From assembly GCF_000818195.1 (NCBI RefSeq), contig NZ_JTHL01000001.1, forward strand, positions 9,507,048 to 9,571,047: a DNA stretch of 64,000 nucleotides. The letters run 5' to 3'. Made by a program: the position numbers and the translations under genes. This DNA is from Streptomyces sp. 150FB. GTDB lineage: Bacteria > Actinomycetota > Actinomycetes > Streptomycetales > Streptomycetaceae. Below, piece by piece: positions 52,615 through 61,499 of the stretch; position 1 is the stretch's first letter, and each line of letters opens with the position of its first letter. Under the pieces are notes generated by a model. The model made no database searches. It was not told the DNA's origin and worked only from the letters and a program-made list of their open reading frames with translations.

Positions 52615-53322
52615 ATGACAACGACACTGATCACCGGAGCGAACAAGGGCCTCGGCTTGGAGACCGCCCGACGGCTCGTGGCCGCCGGCCACACCGTCTA
52701 CGTCGGTGCCAGGGATGCCGAACGCGGCCGGAAGGCCGCCGAGGGGATCGGCGCGCGGTTCGTGCGGATCGACGTCACCGACGAGGCCTCGGTCGTCGCG
52801 GCGACCAAGGCGATTGAGGCCGACGGCGGCCTGGACGTACTGGTCAACAACGCCGGCATCGAGCCGCGCACCGCCGACGGCGGCTTCGTCCCCCTCGCTG
52901 AGGTGACCGCCGAATCGGTGCGGACGGTGTTCGAGACGAACGTCTTCGGCCAGGTCCGGATGCTTCACGCGTTCCTGCCGCTGCTGGAGCGGTCCGCGGC
53001 CCCAGTGGTGGTCAACGTCAGCAGTGGCGTGTCGCTGATGCGTGAACTGGTGGACCCGGAGTCGCCGTCGCATTTCTACCCCGACATCGCCTACCCGTCC
53101 TCGAAGGCCGCGGTCAACATGCTCACGGTCCAGTACTCGAAGGCGTTTCCCAAGGTCAGGATCAACGCCGTCGACCCCGGGTTCACCTCGACCGACCTGA
53201 ACTTCCACGCCGGCGTCCAGACCGTCGAGCAGGGTGCCGAGATCATCGTCCGGATGGCCCAAATCGGTACCGACGGTCCCACCGGCGGATTCTTCGAGGC
53301 CGCGGGCACCATCCCCTGGTAG
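52615..53322 (+). CDS. SDR-family oxidoreductase
   Basis: A 235-residue SDR with GANKGLG, NNAGI, NVSSGVSL and the YPSSK active site. ATG 52615 follows GGAG. The TetR gene 146 bases downstream on the same strand probably regulates it through the inverted repeats at its promoter. Substrate unknown. Confidence 0.88.
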   Translation: MTTTLITGANKGLGLETARRLVAAGHTVYVGARDAERGRKAAEGIGARFVRIDVTDEASVVAATKAIEADGGLDVLVNNAGIEPRTADGGFVPLAEVTAESVRTVFETNVFGQVRMLHAFLPLLERSAAPVVVNVSSGVSLMRELVDPESPSHFYPDIAYPSSKAAVNMLTVQYSKAFPKVRINAVDPGFTSTDLNFHAGVQTVEQGAEIIVRMAQIGTDGPTGGFFEAAGTIPW

Positions 53323-53468
53323 CCCGCTCCTCCGTGTCGCCGGGCGCCGCCGCGGCGCCCGGGCGCAGGGCCAGGACCAAGCCGGGCGAGGAGCGAGCGC
53401 ACCGGCAACGTCCAGGCCGGCGAGGTGCGGTTAAACGATCAGTTACCTCTATCTCCTAGGGTGCATCC

Positions 53469-54086
53469 ATGTCCGAGACTCCGGTCGAGAACCCGGTCCA
53501 GCGCGAGACACGCCCGCGCAACTCCCGAGCCACCAAGGCGCTCCTGCTGCGTGCGGCCACCTCGGAGTTCGCCGAGCACGGCCTCGCCGGTGCGCGCATC
53601 GACCGCATCGCGGAACGAGCCGGCGCCAACAAGCGATTGCTTTATGTGTACTTCGGCGACAAGGACAAACTGTTCGACATCGTCGTCCAGGAGCAGATAA
53701 CGGCGATCCTCGCGGCGGTCCCGCTGCCCGACGGCGACCTGTGCGCCTTCGCGGCCGCCCGGTACGACTACGTCCTGGCCCACCCGGAGGCCATGAGGAT
53801 CGCTGCCTGGCGATCCTTTGAGCAGCCCGGAGCCACCGAGGCCGAGACCGACAGTTTCCGCGACCGGATCGCCGCGACCGCAGCGGCGCAGCAGGCAGGA
53901 AAGCTGCGGGCGGACATCCCCGCGGTCGACCTCTTCGCCATCGTCCTTCGCCTGACGGAGAGCTGGTTGAGCGCGCCGCCTGCCCTCAAGACCGCCGGCG
54001 GTGAGGACCCCATGGCGGACGATCGCCTGCGCGAGCACCGGGCCGCCATGCTCGCCGCGGTCCGCAGCGTCACCGAGCCTCGGTAG
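53469..54086 (+). CDS. TetR-family regulator
   Basis: A 205-residue TetR regulator. The helix-turn-helix ends RIAERAGANKRLLYVYFGDKDK. It is downstream of the SDR gene. The stop codon lies within the first copy of a 20-bp tandem duplication (54068-54107). A -10-like TAGGGT just before the ATG suggests a leaderless transcript from its own promoter, in addition to possible read-through. Confidence 0.9.
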   Translation: MSETPVENPVQRETRPRNSRATKALLLRAATSEFAEHGLAGARIDRIAERAGANKRLLYVYFGDKDKLFDIVVQEQITAILAAVPLPDGDLCAFAAARYDYVLAHPEAMRIAAWRSFEQPGATEAETDSFRDRIAATAAAQQAGKLRADIPAVDLFAIVLRLTESWLSAPPALKTAGGEDPMADDRLREHRAAMLAAVRSVTEPR

Positions 54087-54107
54087 TCGTCACCGAGCCT
54101 CGGTAGT
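54068..54107. repeat. 20-bp perfect tandem duplication spanning a stop codon
   Basis: CGTCACCGAGCCTCGGTAGT occurs at 54068-54087 and again at 54088-54107. The first copy includes the TetR stop TAG (54084-54086). It looks like a recent slippage duplication and does not alter the protein. Confidence 0.85.
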
Positions 54108-54198
54108 CGTCCCCGGGCCGGCCGGGGCGACCCCCGGCTCCGCTTCATCGGGGATGGGCGGCCCCAGTGGCGTGGGCTCCGATGGATGCCTTAACTGG

Positions 54199-56313
54199 AT
54201 GGTGTCGATGGGAAAAGAGGTCGACCATGCCACGCCAACAGCACCGGCGGTCAGACCGATGAACGGCGCTCCTGCCGCGGACGGAGCGGGCAGCCTCGAG
54301 AAAGCCCTGTTCGACCAGGCCAGGGCGGGCCTTGAGGTCTACGACACGGACTTGCGGATCCTCCGCGCCAACCCCGCCGTCCTGCGTATGCGCGACCGGC
54401 CGGCGGATGCCGTCCTCGGGGCCGACGTCAGAGGACTGGACTCAGGATTCCCGGTCTCCCCGGTGATCGATGAAGTGCTGCGGACCGGGACCAGGGTCCA
54501 GGACCGCCCGGTGACCGCGTACCCGGAGGCCGAAGCGGGACAGCGGCGCGAGTACGTCGTCACCGGATACCCCTTGCGGGACGGCGACCGGCCGATCGGT
54601 GTCGCCTCGATGATCCACGATGTCACCGATCAGGTCCGCGAGCGCGACGACCTGGATCTCCTGAGCAGCGCACGCGCCGGCATCGGCAGCACTCTGGACG
54701 CGCTGCGCACCTCCCAGGAGCTCGCCGATACGGCGGTCCCCGCCTTCGCCGACGCCGTCGCGGTCGACGTGGTCGAATCCGTCCTGTCCGGTGACGCCCC
54801 CATAGGCCCGGTGAGCACCCGGCTACCGATGCGGCGCGCCGCGTTCCAGTCCCACGAGGGAGCCTACGGCGCCTTTCCGGTGGGCAGCGCGAGCTATTAC
54901 GCGTTCCCCACGCCGTACACCCAGGCACTGGGCGATCTGCGGCCGCGGCTGGTCGCGACGGTGTCTCCGTACGGTCAGTGGCTGGTGCAGGACCGTGCGC
55001 GTGCCGAGTTCATCGCGAGGACCGGTGTGCACTCGCTCATCGTGACACCCCTGACCGTCCACGGGCTGCTGCTGGGGATGGCAACCTTCTACCGGGACGG
55101 CACCCGTCCCGACCCCTTCGACGAGGCGGACGTGTCGCTCGCGACGCAGATCGCCGGCGTCACGGCACTGTGTATCGACAACGCGCGCCGCTTCACCCGT
55201 GAGCACACCGTCGCATCGGCGCTGCGACGCAGCCTGCTGCCCCGTACACCGCCGCAGGTGGCGGCGGTGCGCTCCGCCCAGTGCTACCTGCCCGGTGAGT
55301 ACGGAGCTCACTGGTTCGATGTCCTGCCGCTGTCCAGTTGCCGGGTGGGGCTGGTCCTCGGTTACGTGCCCGGGGAGGACCTGTGGGCATCGGCGACGAT
55401 GGGCAGGCTGCGGACCGCGGCCTCGACGCTCGCTTCGATGGACCTGCCACCCGACGAGCTCATGGCACACCTCGACGACGCCGCCCAGAACCTGGGGCGC
55501 GACCAGGAGGCGGATCCCGGCACCCGGCAGCACGGCCGGCCGCGGTTCACCGCCTCGTGCCTGTACCTGACGTACGACCCCGTCAGCCGGCGGTGCGCGA
55601 TGGCGTCTGCGGGGCACGCCGGCCCGCTGCTCGCCGGCCCGGAGGGCACCGTCAGCCGGCTGGAGGTCCCGCGCGGGGCGCCGCTCGGCCAGGGCGCCCC
55701 GTACGAGATGCGGACCGTCGAACTGGGGGAGGGGAGCCTGCTGTGCCTCTACTCCGACAGCGTCACCGGCCGGTATCCGGCGGAGGCGGACGCGCGGCTC
55801 AGCCGACTGCGCGACGTGCTGGCGGACCCCTCGGCGACCCCGGAAGAGATCTGCGACTCGGCGACGTACAAGTTGTATCGCGGCGCGTCGCGGGACGGGA
55901 TGGCCCTTCTGGTGGCCAGGATCAGCCGGCTCGATCCGCACCACGTCGCCTCCTGGACCTTCCCGGCAGAGGCCGTTTCGGTACGTGAGGCACGGCGGGC
56001 GGCCCGCCGCCGGCTGACGGATTGGGGCCTGGAGGACGAGGTTCTCACCACCGACCTGGTGGTCAGCGAACTCGCCACGAATGTAATCCGCCACGCGACG
56101 GGACCGATCCGGCTGCGCCTGATCCTCGACCGGACACTGACCGTCGAGGTCTCCGATGACGCGGACACCGCCCCGCACCTCCGCCACGCCCGGCTCCAGG
56201 ACGAGGGCGGCCGCGGTCTGTTCCTGATCGCGTCGTTCACCCGGCACTGGGGCACGCGCTACGAGGAGACCGGCAAGACCATCTGGGCCGAGCAGAACTT
56301 GATCGGCGCCTGA
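54199..56313 (+). CDS. PAS-GAF-SpoIIE-HATPase protein with degenerate phosphatase site
   Basis: A 704-residue protein from ATG 54199 (ATG 54208 or 54259 are possible). Domain order is PAS (about 30-155), GAF (about 170-335), SpoIIE/PP2C-like (about 340-575) and HATPase of the anti-sigma-kinase type (about 590-704). The HATPase N-box SELATNVIRHA and EGGRGLFLIA motifs are intact. In the phosphatase part, the expected GGDWFD motif is GAHWFD (H371 for Asp) and GDVxGHG is GYVPGED (Y389 for Asp). Later aspartates D520 (YSDSVTG) and D566 (RDGMALL) remain. Two of four metal ligands are therefore missing. It may regulate an anti-sigma pathway without phosphatase activity. Confidence 0.85.
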   Translation: MVSMGKEVDHATPTAPAVRPMNGAPAADGAGSLEKALFDQARAGLEVYDTDLRILRANPAVLRMRDRPADAVLGADVRGLDSGFPVSPVIDEVLRTGTRVQDRPVTAYPEAEAGQRREYVVTGYPLRDGDRPIGVASMIHDVTDQVRERDDLDLLSSARAGIGSTLDALRTSQELADTAVPAFADAVAVDVVESVLSGDAPIGPVSTRLPMRRAAFQSHEGAYGAFPVGSASYYAFPTPYTQALGDLRPRLVATVSPYGQWLVQDRARAEFIARTGVHSLIVTPLTVHGLLLGMATFYRDGTRPDPFDEADVSLATQIAGVTALCIDNARRFTREHTVASALRRSLLPRTPPQVAAVRSAQCYLPGEYGAHWFDVLPLSSCRVGLVLGYVPGEDLWASATMGRLRTAASTLASMDLPPDELMAHLDDAAQNLGRDQEADPGTRQHGRPRFTASCLYLTYDPVSRRCAMASAGHAGPLLAGPEGTVSRLEVPRGAPLGQGAPYEMRTVELGEGSLLCLYSDSVTGRYPAEADARLSRLRDVLADPSATPEEICDSATYKLYRGASRDGMALLVARISRLDPHHVASWTFPAEAVSVREARRAARRRLTDWGLEDEVLTTDLVVSELATNVIRHATGPIRLRLILDRTLTVEVSDDADTAPHLRHARLQDEGGRGLFLIASFTRHWGTRYEETGKTIWAEQNLIGA

Positions 56314-56481
56314 ACCAGACGCTGTTCGCTGCGTGGACGCAGCTTCAGCCGCCCGACGGCGGGGGTTTCCTTCTACCGCGTGGGGTCCAGTGTGCAGTGG
56401 ATTCCTGTTGTCGGTTCCGGCAGGTCATCGCACACCGGGAGGCTCAGCACGATATCGCGCTGGCGCGGCAGAATTCGCGGT

Positions 56482-57159
56482 ATGGACGTAGCTGATCGTT
56501 TGACAGCCGCTGCTGCTGCCGGGGACACCGAGGTGTTGACCGATCTGCTGAGTACGGGAATCGCGGTTGACGCGGTCGACGGACGGAGGCGGACGGCTCT
56601 GGACCGGGCGGTCTGGGCCGGGATGACTGAGGCCGTTCGGCTACTGGTGGCCGCGGGCGCGGACGTGGAGCAGCCGATCGGTGAATACCGTGAGGACACC
56701 CCGCTGCGCTTCGCGGCTGGGCGTGGCGACCTGCCTCTGGCGCAGTTGCTGCTGGAGGCGAGTGCTGAGCCGGACCGGTAGCCGAACGCGCGGAAGATCA
56801 CTCCGCTGATGGTGGCCGGAGCCGCCGGGCACGCGGCCGTGGCGGAGGCGCTGCTGGCCAGAGGGGCGGACCTCGAACTCACGGGGGAGCGTCAAGGAGC
56901 CCTGGAGCAGGCGGCGTTCGCGGGGCGGAAAGAAACAGTCCATCTTCTGCTGGCCCAGGGGGCCCGGCGCGGGGCGGCATTGAGCGAGGCCCGGCGGGGC
57001 CGGGCATTCGCGCTGGCCCATCTGCGCGCCGGTCGCTGTCCCGACGAGTTCTCAGCCGCACGCGTTGACGCGTACACAGAGGCGATCCACGCGCTTGCGC
57101 GGGCCTTTCCCATGGGGCCGGGGCAGGACAGGCCGAGTTCGGGGTGGCCGCCGACGTAG
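56482..57159 (+). pseudogene. Ankyrin-repeat protein interrupted by an amber stop
   Basis: A continuous frame of 226 codons from ATG 56482 to the stop at 57157-57159 is interrupted by TAG at 56779-56781. Before it are ankyrin repeats (RRTALDRAVWAGMTEAVRLLVAAGADVE; TPLRFAAGRGDLPLAQLLLE). After it, in the same frame, they continue (KITPLMVAGAAGHAAVAEALLARGADLE). The repeat continuity across the stop shows one ancestral gene. The first part alone would be a 99-residue protein; both parts could still be stable repeat modules. No ribosome site precedes the second part clearly. Confidence 0.82.
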
Positions 57160-57437
57160 TGGACGAAGCTCCCTCCCACGTGGCATCGGAGAGTCGCTCC
57201 TGCTCGGCTGCCGGTTCGGCTGATAGGCGCCGTCGATCAAGCGATCAAGAAGGAGTCTTGGACTCCCCGTGGTCCAGGACACCAGAATTTCCGAGCGTTG
57301 CCTGACTTCACGGACGAGGAGCCGCCGAGGCCCGGAAGCCAGGGCGCCCCCAAGGAGACCGGTGCTCATTCCGCGCGCCCCGAAGCCGTACGTCCCGTTC
57401 GGCAGTCCGCAGGAAGTCGGGCGGAAGCGCCTTAGCC
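57160..57437. other. Intergenic region after the ankyrin pseudogene
   Basis: A 278-base gap with no supported gene. A small hairpin GGAGTC-ttg-GACTCC lies at 57252-57266 and may terminate the upstream transcript. Confidence 0.45.
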
Positions 57438-57989
57438 ATGGCGCGTAGCCCGTCCGACATGCGAGAAGGCCGGGGCGATGCCCGCCCGGCGAGGCAGCCG
57501 AGAGTCCGACGGTGGAGGGTCGCCGAACCCCGGCCACCCCGGCATACGGTCGCCTCGGCGGCTGTCACCACCTCCGTCGCGCTGACCGTCCTGGTGCTTG
57601 TCGGGACACTGCTGCACCAGGCGGTGCTGATACCGCCCCTGGCGGCCACGACGGCGATCGTGACCGCCACTCCCGGCTCACCACTCGCCCAGCCCCGCCA
57701 TGTCGTCGGCGGACACATGCTTTCCTGTCTCGTCTGTTACGCGCTACTCGCCCTCGGCTGGCACGGTCCCTTCGCTGCCGCGGCGGCCTGCGGCGTTGCC
57801 TGCGGGGTCGTCCTCCTGTGCAAGGCGGCCCATCCACCGGCCATGGCGACCGCCGTCATGATCATGGTTACCGAACCGCATGCCGCCGGCTTCGTCCCCC
57901 TGTTGGCCACCGGCGCGGTGCTCCTCGTCCTGGTGCAACTGATCTCCTCCCGCCTACAGCGAGAGAAGTACCCCACCACCTGGTGGTGA
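57438..57989 (+). CDS. HPP-family membrane protein
   Basis: A 183-residue membrane protein with about four to five hydrophobic segments after a ~35-residue basic N-terminus. The family name motif is present as AAHPPAMATAV, and ATPGSPLAQPRHVVGGH is also typical. HPP proteins are integral membrane proteins; some plant and cyanobacterial members have been linked to nitrite transport. The start ATG 57438 has a weak GGAAG site; a later start cannot be excluded. Confidence 0.8.
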   Translation: MARSPSDMREGRGDARPARQPRVRRWRVAEPRPPRHTVASAAVTTSVALTVLVLVGTLLHQAVLIPPLAATTAIVTATPGSPLAQPRHVVGGHMLSCLVCYALLALGWHGPFAAAAACGVACGVVLLCKAAHPPAMATAVMIMVTEPHAAGFVPLLATGAVLLVLVQLISSRLQREKYPTTWW

Positions 57990-58060
57990 GCGGAGTTCAC
58001 CGCGACGTACCTCACACCGGCTTCCCGCACCGACGACACCGACGCGTTACGGCGTGGCAT

Positions 58061-58118
58061 GTGGGCCTTTCGGGCCGGTGGGACGTGGTAGTCCACACCG
58101 AACCCGGAAGGCCCCCAC
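58061..58118. terminator. Imperfect bidirectional hairpin
   Basis: GTGGGCCTTTCGGG pairs imperfectly with CCCGGAAGGCCCCCAC between the convergent HPP and glycoside hydrolase genes. Confidence 0.5.
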
Positions 58119-58179
58119 TCGTTCAAGATCCCTCAACTGCGATCATGACCACTGTCCAGGATCTCCCCGGACAGCACAG

Positions 58180-61100
58180 CTAGCCGTACACCTGCATCTC
58201 GTAGAGCGAGTAGCCCCACTGCCCCGACAGTTGGCTGCCCTGCATGCGGACGTATCTCGCCTGCCCGCTGACGGGGATCTTCTCGGTACCTCCTGAAGAG
58301 TTGGTTCGGGTGTAGAGGTCGTGCCAGGTGGAGCCGTCCGTGGAGCCCTGCACCTTGTAGGACTTCGCGTACGAGGCCTCCCACAGCAGGTCCACCTCGG
58401 AGAGGTTGTACGTGCTGCCGAGGTCCACCTGGATCCAACTGTTCGGGTCCTGGCCCGCGCTCCACCGGGAGTTCAGGTCCCCGTCGAAGGCCTTGGCGGC
58501 GGACTGGTCGGCCGTGGACTGGGAGGAGGCCGTCGCCGGCTTGCCCTGTGCCAGGTTGGCCTTCGGGGCGTTCATGGTCAGGTTGACGGTTACGGTCTTC
58601 CCGGCCTGGAGCGGCAGGACACGTGCGATGCCGCCCAGGGGGGAGCTCTGGACGGTCACGCCGTCACCGGTGATCGAGGAGATGCCCGAGCGCTGGATCA
58701 GCGTCAGGTTCTGGTTGATCTTCGAGGTGAGTGTCACCTTCGCGGTGTGCGCTTTGGTGTCCCACGTCAGGTTTTTGATGGTGAACTGGCTCTTGCCGAG
58801 CATCCCGGAGATGGACCCCTTGTCCAGGCCCTTCGGCAGCCCCGGCAACAGCTCCAGCGTGCCCGGTTTGGTGGCGGCCAGCATCTCCATCATCACCGTG
58901 GGCACGGAGTTGACGACGTCCGTGGCGAAGGTGTTGTGGTTGTTGTAGTGGGAGGTCGCCATGCTGCTGTAGTAGTAGTCGTCCTTGGCGAAGCGCAGCA
59001 GTTTCGCGCCCACCGAGTCCGGCATGTCGAGGTCGGCCGCGATCAGAGCCCCGTGCAGCAGGCCGTGTCCGGCGTTCTCGTACGCGCCCTGGTCCTTCTT
59101 CTGCAGGAAGACCTGCGCGGCCTTGAACTGTGCGGAGTTGGTCTCCGGAGTGATCTCGCGGTAGGGCCACACCGGCAGCAGGCCGCTGGAGTGGCGGTGC
59201 TGGTAGTTGTTCTTGTTCGCCAGGTCGGGCCACGCCCACTCGGCCAGCGCACCGTCGTTGTTGATCAGATAGGGCGGCAGGTGGTCCAGCTTCTCCTGCC
59301 AGACGGGGATCTTGTCGGCGTCGCGGCCGAGGGTCTTCGCGGTCTGGATCAGCGTCGTCAGCGCGAACTTGGCCCCGGAGATGTCGTAGACGGAGTTGAC
59401 AGCGAGCGGCACTCCGCCCGGCGGGGTGTTCTCCGGTGAGATGGAGCCGGCGAAGATGTAGTTGCCGTTGCCGTCCTTCTTGGTGAGGAAGTCCTCGTAG
59501 AAGTCGCCCATGTCGCGGATCAGCGGGTAGTACTTGTCGGCCAGGAACGTGGTGTCCCCGCTGACCTGGTAGTACTCCCAGAACGGTTCGAGCAGCCAGG
59601 ACTCCCCGCCCGTCACGTACTGGTAGGGGTAGTCGAAGTTGATGTTGGAGATCAGGCCCTCGCCGTTGGGGGTGTTGCCGCCGGTGAGCATGCCGCGGGT
59701 GCCGAGGAGCTTCTTGGCGTTGGTCTCGAAGTCCTTCTGCCACTGCTGGTTGAGCCAGAAGTAACCCGCCATGGCCTCCGGCATGTTGCCGATGTTGCCG
59801 CTGGAGATCTGTAGGTTGAGGTTGGCGTCCAGATGGTAGTAGCCGTCCCAGCCGACGTTGCTGTCGCCCGTCCAGTTGCCGAGCAGGTCCGGGGCCGCAG
59901 TGGGCCCGCTGGAGCCGAGCAGATGGTAGCGGCCGGCGTAGAACATCCGCTCGTACAGGGCCGGGACCGGTGTCGATGAGGACTTCTGCTCGGCGAGCAA
60001 CTGTTCGGTGGACTTCGCGCGGTCGGCCGGGGATGCGCCGAAGTCGACCGAGACCCGGCCGAAGATCGAACTGTGCGCGCCGGTATGCCGGTTGAGCAGG
60101 TTCTGGTAGTCGGAGCTGAGCCCGGCGAGCTTCTGCTGGAGCACGTTCTTGCCCCACTCCTGCTCGGCCGGGACGCCGCCGTTGTACGTGCCGTTGTAGC
60201 GCTGGGTCAGCGACAGCAACAGGACGTGGCTGGCGTTCGCGACGGTCACCCGGCCGTTGCTGATGGTCTTGGTGCCGTCGGTGACGATGCGGGTGACGCC
60301 CTCGTAGCCGGCGTTGTAGCTGCCGGTGGGGTACTTGACCCGCAGGTTCAGATAGTCGGTGGTCGAGTTGTCGGTGTAGGTGAAGCCCTTGTTGAGGAGG
60401 TTCATGGCCGGGTCGATGGACAGGCCCAGGGTCATGGTCTCCTTCTGGCCCGCGGGCGCCGCCTGGTACTGGACGGTGGCGCCGTCGGTGCGGGAGACGA
60501 ATGAGTCCCGCTCCCACGCGCCCTTGTTGTCCGCCCAGTTGACCTTCACCACGCCCTGCGAGTAGTCGGTGGAGCGGACGTAGTCGCTGATCGGCCCGGC
60601 GTCCGGCATCGCGATGTTCATCTTGTAACCGGGGTGCTTGCTGCCCTCGCCGCCGCCCTGGTAGCCCTGCACGTCGGCGGCGAGCTGATTGGCCTGTTGA
60701 TACTGGCCGGAGATCAGCTCGTCGCGGATCGTGTTGATGTTGCCCTGGCTGACGGTGTTGAAGGTGCGGTGCGGATGGGCCTCCGTCCGCGCCGTGAAGA
60801 AGTCTTTGTCGTCGAAGACGACGGTGTCGTCGCGCGGATTGCCGAAGACGATGATGCCCTGCTTGCCGTTGCCGGCCAGCAGCCCGTCCTGCCAGTCGCT
60901 GTACGTCGTCGGGTACGTGGTGGAGGGCGCGACGGTCGCTGAGCCGACGGCGGAGCTGCCGCTGCTGCCGTCGGCGGTGCCGTAGACCTCGAACTCCCGC
61001 AGGGAGTACCCGTACTGGGTGTTGGGCGTGACGCCCTGCATCCGTACGTAGTGCGCCGCCTTGTTGACGGTGACGGTCTCGGTCCCGCCGCTGCCGTTCG

Positions 61101-61485
61101 TCGTGGAGTAGGCGTCGGTCCAGTGCACCGAGTCGTCGGACGTCTGGATCCTGTACGCCTTCGCGTATGCGGTCTCCCACGTCAGAGCCACGGACGAGAC
61201 CGTGTACTCACCGCCGAGGTCGACGTAGATCCAGGCGTTGGGATCGTTGCTGTGGTCGCTCGACCAGCGGGTGCCGGTGTTGCCGTCGATGGCGTTGGAC
61301 GCGGCGTAGTCGCCGTCCTGGTACGAGGCGACCGCGCGGGCGCCCGCATCGCGGGCGAGGTTGACGGCGGCGGCAGCGCTCGACCGGGGGGCCAGCGATG
61401 CCATGGTGAGCAGCAGGAAGAAGGTCACGGCGAGGCCGAGCAGCTTTCTTCCCGCATGTGGTGTGGGGTGTTTGACGGGGATCAT
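58180..61485 (-). CDS. Secreted GH95-like glycoside hydrolase with two discoidin domains
   Basis: A 1101-residue secreted enzyme. The signal peptide is about residues 1-39. Residues 40-165 are an F5/8-type-C (discoidin/CBM32-like) domain with VRMQGVTPNTQYGYSLREFE. The catalytic region, about 180-950, has an (alpha/alpha)6-type pattern: LLAGNGKQGIIVFGNP, HRHSSGLLPVWPYREITPE and GHGLLHGALIAADL, resembling GH95 (alpha-L-fucosidase/galactosidase) enzymes. A second discoidin domain occupies about 970-1101. ATG 61485 follows GAGGAGGGAG. It lies 14 bases from the upstream beta-helix gene and is co-transcribed with it. The precise sugar specificity is not certain. Confidence 0.8.
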   Translation of the reverse strand: MIPVKHPTPHAGRKLLGLAVTFFLLLTMASLAPRSSAAAAVNLARDAGARAVASYQDGDYAASNAIDGNTGTRWSSDHSNDPNAWIYVDLGGEYTVSSVALTWETAYAKAYRIQTSDDSVHWTDAYSTTNGSGGTETVTVNKAAHYVRMQGVTPNTQYGYSLREFEVYGTADGSSGSSAVGSATVAPSTTYPTTYSDWQDGLLAGNGKQGIIVFGNPRDDTVVFDDKDFFTARTEAHPHRTFNTVSQGNINTIRDELISGQYQQANQLAADVQGYQGGGEGSKHPGYKMNIAMPDAGPISDYVRSTDYSQGVVKVNWADNKGAWERDSFVSRTDGATVQYQAAPAGQKETMTLGLSIDPAMNLLNKGFTYTDNSTTDYLNLRVKYPTGSYNAGYEGVTRIVTDGTKTISNGRVTVANASHVLLLSLTQRYNGTYNGGVPAEQEWGKNVLQQKLAGLSSDYQNLLNRHTGAHSSIFGRVSVDFGASPADRAKSTEQLLAEQKSSSTPVPALYERMFYAGRYHLLGSSGPTAAPDLLGNWTGDSNVGWDGYYHLDANLNLQISSGNIGNMPEAMAGYFWLNQQWQKDFETNAKKLLGTRGMLTGGNTPNGEGLISNINFDYPYQYVTGGESWLLEPFWEYYQVSGDTTFLADKYYPLIRDMGDFYEDFLTKKDGNGNYIFAGSISPENTPPGGVPLAVNSVYDISGAKFALTTLIQTAKTLGRDADKIPVWQEKLDHLPPYLINNDGALAEWAWPDLANKNNYQHRHSSGLLPVWPYREITPETNSAQFKAAQVFLQKKDQGAYENAGHGLLHGALIAADLDMPDSVGAKLLRFAKDDYYYSSMATSHYNNHNTFATDVVNSVPTVMMEMLAATKPGTLELLPGLPKGLDKGSISGMLGKSQFTIKNLTWDTKAHTAKVTLTSKINQNLTLIQRSGISSITGDGVTVQSSPLGGIARVLPLQAGKTVTVNLTMNAPKANLAQGKPATASSQSTADQSAAKAFDGDLNSRWSAGQDPNSWIQVDLGSTYNLSEVDLLWEASYAKSYKVQGSTDGSTWHDLYTRTNSSGGTEKIPVSGQARYVRMQGSQLSGQWGYSLYEMQVYG

Positions 61486-61499
61486 GGGTGACTCCCTCC

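Noticed and set aside
54001..54198. Starting the SpoIIE protein at 54001
   Set aside because: This would overlap the TetR gene and run through the tandem duplication; the family pattern begins well after ATG 54199.
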